DNA from: Arenibaculum pallidiluteum | Lineage (GTDB): Bacteria > Pseudomonadota > Alphaproteobacteria > Azospirillales > Azospirillaceae | DNA length: 64,000 nucleotides | Direction of reading: 5' to 3' | NCBI RefSeq assembly: GCF_017355985.1 | Contig: NZ_JAFIQU010000014.1 | Coordinates: 100,888 to 164,887 of the forward strand | In this document: positions 60,233 to 64,000 of the stretch, in pieces | How the letters are laid out: the number at the start of each line of letters is the position of its first letter | Numbering within the stretch: position 1 is the stretch's first letter | Notes under the pieces: generated by a model | The model's database searches: none | Seen by the model: only the letters and a program-made list of their open reading frames with translations | What the model was told of the DNA's origin: nothing | Position numbers and translations under genes: made by a program

Positions 60233-61825
60233 TCAGGCGAGCCAGAGGTTCAGCCTTGCCAGCAGATCGGCCCAGCCGGCGATATCCTGGGACGGGACGG
60301 CGCTCAGGACCCGGTCGCCTTCCAGCGGGTTGAAGTCGACGATTTCGTCATCGGAGTCGATGAAGAGATCGGGTCCCGCCCCTCCGATCAGGATGTCCTG
60401 TCCGCGGCCACCGACCAAGAGGTCCGCGCCATTCCCCCCGCGCAGGGTGTCGTCGCCGGCTTGGCCGAAGAGAAGATCGGTCCCGTTCCCGCCGTCGAGC
60501 AGGTCCCGGCCGCGGCCGCCATCGAGGAGATCGAGGCCCCGGCCGCCGAACAGACGATCATCCCCACCCAGCCCGCGAAGGGAGTCGTTACCGCTGGCGC
60601 CGTTCAGATGGTCGGCGCCGCCGCCGCCCCAGCCGACCTCGTCGGATGCCGTCCCGGCCAGGGTGCGGACGCCGGGCTCGTCGAGATAGGCCACGAAGAC
60701 ATCGAAGGCTCCGTTGGTATCGCCGGAAACGAGGTTGGCGGCATTGCTCGTGAATGCGACGGCGCTGCCGTCCGCGGAGAGATCCTCGATGTAGGATTCG
60801 CCCTCGGCCCGCACGCCGTCCGGCGCGACGTTGATCTGCCAGATCTCCCCCGTCGACAGGTCCTTGACGAACAGGTCCTCGGTCCCGTCGTCATCGCCGG
60901 GAACGAGGTTTCCGCCGTCGGTCTGGAACGCCACCCTGTTCCCGTCGGACGAGATCGCGGCGACGAAGGCGAATCCGTCCCCGGTCATCTGCGCGCCCGT
61001 CTCGGAGACGCTGGCGCGTACGATCTCGCCGGTGAGGAGATCCTTGACGAACACGTCGTCGCGGCCATTCGTGTCGCCGGGGACCAGGCTGTCGTCCGAG
61101 CTCGTGAACACCAGCCTCGTGCCGTCGGCGGCGAGCCTGAAGTTGGGTACGTCACCGGCGATCCGGGTGATTGCGCCCGTCTCCAGGTCCTTCAGGAAGA
61201 TCCCGGACTCTTCGGGAATTTCGAAGTTGGAGCCCGCGAAGGCCACCAGCGTTCCGTCGGCCGAAAGCTGCGGCGTGGACGTGTTGGTGTCTGCGAGCGG
61301 GTTTCCATCCGCGTCCGTGTCGGCACGAACGACGCGGCCGCTCCGCAGGTCGTCCACGTAGATCCCGCCCTCCACGGCCTCGACGGCCACGGCCGAGCCA
61401 TCGGCGGAGATGTCGTGGCTGCCCGCGTCCGTCGACTGCCGGACACGCACGATGGCTCCGGTCCCGGGGGCCGCGACGAAAACGTCATCGGCGCCGTTGT
61501 CGTCCCCGGGCACCAGGCTGCCGGAACTGCTCCGGAACGCGACCCTGCTGCCGTCGGCAGAGATTTCGGGATACAGGCCCCGACCGAAGTCATCGCTCCG
61601 GTCGCCGTCCGGGGGCTCCGTGCTGACCTGGACCAGTTCGCCGGTCGAGAGATCCTTCACGAAGGCGTCGTAGCTTCCGGCGGTGTCGCCCCGCGCGAAC
61701 TCGGACGCGATGCTGTGGAAGGCCACCTTGGTTCCGTCGGCCGAGAGCGTAGCGCTCAGGGCCAGGTCCCGGTCGCCGAAGCCTTCCGTGCCGTCACGCC
61801 CGACGCTGGCGCGGATGATCCTCAT
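60233..61825 (-). CDS. Beta-propeller/RTX calcium-binding protein, probably secreted
   Basis: Protein of 530 residues. The first 385 contain seven repeats of the type LSADGTKVAFHS (also ISADGSRVAF, LAADGTRLVF, LSADGSAVAF), linked by VFVKDLSTGEI-like strands: a predicted seven-bladed propeller. Residues about 398-485 hold RTX nonapeptides (GGRGLDLLD, GGNGTDLLF, GGAGPDLFI), and the end has the hydrophobic, short tail typical of type I secretion substrates. It has no N-terminal signal. No HlyBD exporter gene is in the window. GGAGGGG precedes ATG 61825. Function unknown. Confidence 0.85.
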   Translation of the reverse strand: MRIIRASVGRDGTEGFGDRDLALSATLSADGTKVAFHSIASEFARGDTAGSYDAFVKDLSTGELVQVSTEPPDGDRSDDFGRGLYPEISADGSRVAFRSSSGSLVPGDDNGADDVFVAAPGTGAIVRVRQSTDAGSHDISADGSAVAVEAVEGGIYVDDLRSGRVVRADTDADGNPLADTNTSTPQLSADGTLVAFAGSNFEIPEESGIFLKDLETGAITRIAGDVPNFRLAADGTRLVFTSSDDSLVPGDTNGRDDVFVKDLLTGEIVRASVSETGAQMTGDGFAFVAAISSDGNRVAFQTDGGNLVPGDDDGTEDLFVKDLSTGEIWQINVAPDGVRAEGESYIEDLSADGSAVAFTSNAANLVSGDTNGAFDVFVAYLDEPGVRTLAGTASDEVGWGGGGADHLNGASGNDSLRGLGGDDRLFGGRGLDLLDGGRGRDLLDGGNGTDLLFGQAGDDTLRGGNGADLLVGGRGQDILIGGAGPDLFIDSDDEIVDFNPLEGDRVLSAVPSQDIAGWADLLARLNLWLA

Positions 61826-62097
61826 GTTCCGCCCCTCCAGGCGCCCCGTTATCCAGGAGATCCTACAGCCTTCGGTGGAACATTCCGCTCGAAAACACCC
61901 ATACCGATGGGAGAAGAAGCCTACCGGCTCGATGCCTTGTCAATCTCCGGGCCGCCGCGGCAGCCACCAACCCATTGATAAGGAGGCGGCATCGCCGCTT
62001 CCGTGCGCCTCGATGATAGGCCTTCTGCGCATCGCAACCACAGCGCGAATGCCGACGGACCAGACGGGGCACCGCGGGTCCGGGAAGGCGATCGGGA

Positions 62098-62601
62098 TCA
62101 GCGCATGGCGTCGAGCGCAGCGATCAGCTCGCGCATGCTGGTGGCTTGGCGGACTTTCGCCGCCTTTGCGTCGAGCATCGCCCTGGCCTCCGGGGACCAG
62201 GGCCCCTTGTCGGCGAGCAGCTTCTGGTCGCACCAGATGAAGGGGCTGCTGGAGATCGAGGCGCAGACACGCTCCCGCACGGATTCGAAGGGAATTCTCC
62301 CTTCCTCCTCCAGCTCGTAGCCGATGCGGTGATGGTCACCCTGCCAGAACGCGATCCCGAGGCTGAGCAGGAGGTTGGCGCGGCGCCCCGCATCGAACAT
62401 GTCGAGGACGCGCCAGCTCATTCCCGTGGCGTCGACGAGCAGCGCGCCCTTGAGCATCTTCCAGCCGATCTCCTTGGGGCTGCCCCTCGTGAAGAAATCG
62501 GGGTCGTCGTACCACGCGAAGACTTCGCGGGCCGGCCTGTCGCCATGGGACGGCAGCTGCCGGAACACGATGATCGGGAACTCCAGCGGCAGGTCGGTCA
62601 T
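62098..62601 (-). CDS. Putative immunity protein 2 (orphan paralogue)
   Basis: Protein of 167 residues, paralogue of the one at 58355: LKGALLVDATGMSWRVLDM, ERVCASISSSPFIWCD and LDAKAAKVRQATSMREL align without large gaps. It has no adjacent toxin: upstream are 127 bases and then copy B of the 70-bp element. The start ATG 62601 aligns with that of immunity 1. It may protect against toxins from sister strains or be the remainder of a deleted cassette. Confidence 0.72.
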   Translation of the reverse strand: MTDLPLEFPIIVFRQLPSHGDRPAREVFAWYDDPDFFTRGSPKEIGWKMLKGALLVDATGMSWRVLDMFDAGRRANLLLSLGIAFWQGDHHRIGYELEEEGRIPFESVRERVCASISSSPFIWCDQKLLADKGPWSPEARAMLDAKAAKVRQATSMRELIAALDAMR

Positions 62602-62986
62602 CCGCGCCCCCCGGCCGCATCGCTGCCGGGCCCGCCATTTCGGGCCGAGGACTCGGCTCCAAGCGGCGCTCCTATGGAATGATCCCTGCTCGCTTCCGGC
62701 ATGTCCCTTCTCCACATCTTTCGCGAAGGAAATCCTGCCTCAGAGAAGGTCGCCCGAAAAGAACAAATACAGAACTTTCCGCCGCCGCAACATTCGGCGC
62801 ACCGCGCAGCAGACTTCGACTGGCCGTTCAGGACAATGAGATCGCCGGGTGCCCGAGGGCACGCTCCTCGATACCGCCAAAGATCGCTTCCGGAGCGCAG
62901 CCGGCGACGGGATCATCGCCACCTGCGACAGCTTGGCGGGACGCCCACACTCCAGGACGCCGCTCGTCGAAGGGAGGAAGTAGCCA
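62602..62986. other. Intergenic region, divergent, with copy B of the element
   Basis: This 385-base gap lies between the orphan immunity gene (-) and the DUF6683 gene (+). It contains copy B of the 70-bp element at 62729-62798. I see no gene remnant of the toxin that I can show by eye. Confidence 0.4.
62729..62798. repeat. 70-bp upstream element, copy B
   Basis: Copy of the element at 59826-59895, 55 of 70 bases identical and in the same orientation relative to the minus-strand genes. It lies 128 bases upstream of the orphan immunity start, where copy A lies upstream of the toxin. Confidence 0.75.
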
Positions 62987-63733
62987 ATGATGCGGAACTT
63001 CGCGCGTGCGTGCCTCTCGATCCTGCTGCTGGCGATGGCCGTACCGGCGCAGGCGCAGGTCGACAGCTTCGCGGGGCCGCTGAGCCCCGGGAACTGGATG
63101 TCCACCTTCAACATGGACCCGCTGGGCCAGCTCGCGGATCAGGAGCGTCGCAAAGCCGGAGCGTCCCCTGCCCCGGCACCGGGCCCCTCGGCATCCACGG
63201 CGGTGCCGATTTCGGGCCTGAGCTTCACGCCATCGGCGGAACGGCGCAGGGCCAATCTCGCGTCATTCGTCGAGAAGACCCGCGCGCAGGATCCCGCCGG
63301 GGCGAACCAGCTCTCCGCCCTGTTCGCATCCGGAGACATCATCGCGCGCATGGGACAGGAACTTGCCAAGGTGGGGCTGCGCACCGACAACCTGGCCGAT
63401 GCCTATACCGTGTGGTGGATCAATTGCTGGTCGGCCGTCCACGCCGATTTCTCGACGCCCGACCGCGCCACCGTCGAGGCGGTGAGGGCGCAGGCCGGCC
63501 GTGCTCTCGTGGCCGGCGGGAAGACGGCGACCGCCTCCGACGCCCTCAAGCAGCAATTCGCGGAGGCGATGCTCGTCCAGGGGCTGCTGCTCGATGCCGC
63601 GCTCCAGCAATCGAAGGGCGATCCCGCGCAGCTCAAGGCCCTGGCCGTGGCCGCCAATCAGGGCGCGAAGGGGATGGGCATCGACCTGAGAACGATGAAG
63701 CTGACGCCGCGAGGGTTCGCTCCGGCGAGATGA
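62987..63733 (+). CDS. DUF6683-like exported protein
   Basis: Protein of 248 residues with a signal peptide (about 1-24, cleavage after AQA). An Ala/Pro/Ser linker follows near 58-75; from about 80 to 248 there are helices with NLADAYTVWWINCWSAVHAD, a segment I associate with the DUF6683 family. Function unknown. ATG 62987 has GGGAGGA upstream. It is divergent from the orphan immunity gene and is not obviously part of the toxin cassette. Confidence 0.7.
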   Translation: MMRNFARACLSILLLAMAVPAQAQVDSFAGPLSPGNWMSTFNMDPLGQLADQERRKAGASPAPAPGPSASTAVPISGLSFTPSAERRRANLASFVEKTRAQDPAGANQLSALFASGDIIARMGQELAKVGLRTDNLADAYTVWWINCWSAVHADFSTPDRATVEAVRAQAGRALVAGGKTATASDALKQQFAEAMLVQGLLLDAALQQSKGDPAQLKALAVAANQGAKGMGIDLRTMKLTPRGFAPAR

Positions 63734-63889
63734 GCCGCCCCTCGGCCACCGGCGCGGGCCAGGAGCGGACAAGGTGCATTACGCCTGTAGCCCGCCCGAC
63801 TCGTTCTGACACACTCGGCAAATCTGCGTAAGCGAGCATTCCCTGGGCGGATCGGGCGGTTCGTCCGATCCGTGATGGCAGGAGAGGCA

Positions 63890-64000
63890 ATGCTCGACGT
63901 GACTCCGATGACGCGCGTTCAGGCTCTGCTGGCGCGGTTCGATGCGGCGCTGGCCGCGGGCGACATCGAGACGGCCGTGGGGCTGTTCGCGGACGAGTGC
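63890..64000 (+). CDS. SnoaL-like / FMO-type oxidoreductase, 5' end only
   Basis: The window ends after 37 codons. The start ATG 63890 has GGAGAGG 3 bases upstream. The visible residues, MLDVTPMTRVQALLARFD and onward to AGDIETAVGLFADEC, are like the N-terminal NTF2/SnoaL segment found on some flavin-containing monooxygenases of Alphaproteobacteria. This is a weak assignment from a short piece; a free-standing SnoaL-like protein is equally possible. Confidence 0.5.
   Translation, partial: MLDVTPMTRVQALLARFDAALAAGDIETAVGLFADEC

Overview
The window is very GC-rich, dense and reads as chromosome of an alphaproteobacterium, probably of the Rhodospirillales/Acetobacterales side (inference from gene content: Agrobacterium-type ornithine cyclodeaminase, DUF1127, DUF2339, CYP153, DUF6683 and several large sugar and polyol ABC loci). 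I see no rRNA, tRNA, CRISPR array, phage gene or insertion sequence.

Layout. 1-11.6 kb is a mixed block: a possibly partial unknown protein, a RecF-like ATPase, a DUF2339 membrane protein, an FAD monooxygenase beside a CYP153-type P450, an orphan OmpR-type regulator, and small DUF1127, GYD and SnoaL-like proteins. 11.6-14.2 kb is an arginine/ornithine route (arginase, ornithine cyclodeaminase, divergent Lrp). 14.3-18.0 kb is a copper-handling row (two DUF2946 paralogues, PCu(A)C, SCO, a PepSY membrane protein). 18.2-26.1 kb holds a lone VapB antitoxin, a sulfite-oxidase-like/flavin reductase pair, a Fur-box-controlled TonB receptor with a PepSY partner, a FUSC exporter and a bestrophin.

26.2-55.8 kb is a carbohydrate island of two divergent regulons. 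The first (26.2-38.0 kb) has a MalK-type ABC importer, a SorC regulator, a sugar isomerase, two dehydrogenases, two FGGY kinases and a FucA-type aldolase. The second (40.0-55.8 kb) is an 11-gene minus-strand run (FGGY kinase, acetoin-dehydrogenase-like E1 alpha, E1 beta and E2, a beta-hydroxyacid dehydrogenase, a ribose-type ABC importer with LsrB-like binding protein, DhaK, DhaL) diverging from a second SorC regulator, an MtnK-type kinase and an MtnA-type isomerase. Tight spacing and repeated 4-base overlaps argue that each run works as a unit. I know of no described pathway that combines all these parts. A plausible reading is import of a (deoxy)pentose-like compound, anomeric phosphorylation and isomerisation to a ketose 1-phosphate, retro-aldol cleavage (perhaps by the aldolase of the neighbouring regulon), and oxidation of a C2 or acetoin-like fragment to acyl-CoA. 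Between the regulons lie a DUF411 protein, an MqsA-like HTH protein and small hypotheticals.

56-64 kb has a molybdopterin oxidoreductase behind an AT-rich leader, then an interbacterial-conflict locus: a pre-toxin/nuclease-like toxin with overlapping immunity gene, a seven-repeat beta-propeller/RTX protein, and a second, orphan copy of the immunity gene. A 70-bp element upstream of the toxin recurs upstream of the orphan immunity gene, suggesting a duplicated cassette that lost its toxin. A DUF6683 exported protein and the first 37 codons of an SnoaL-like/FMO-type gene close the window.
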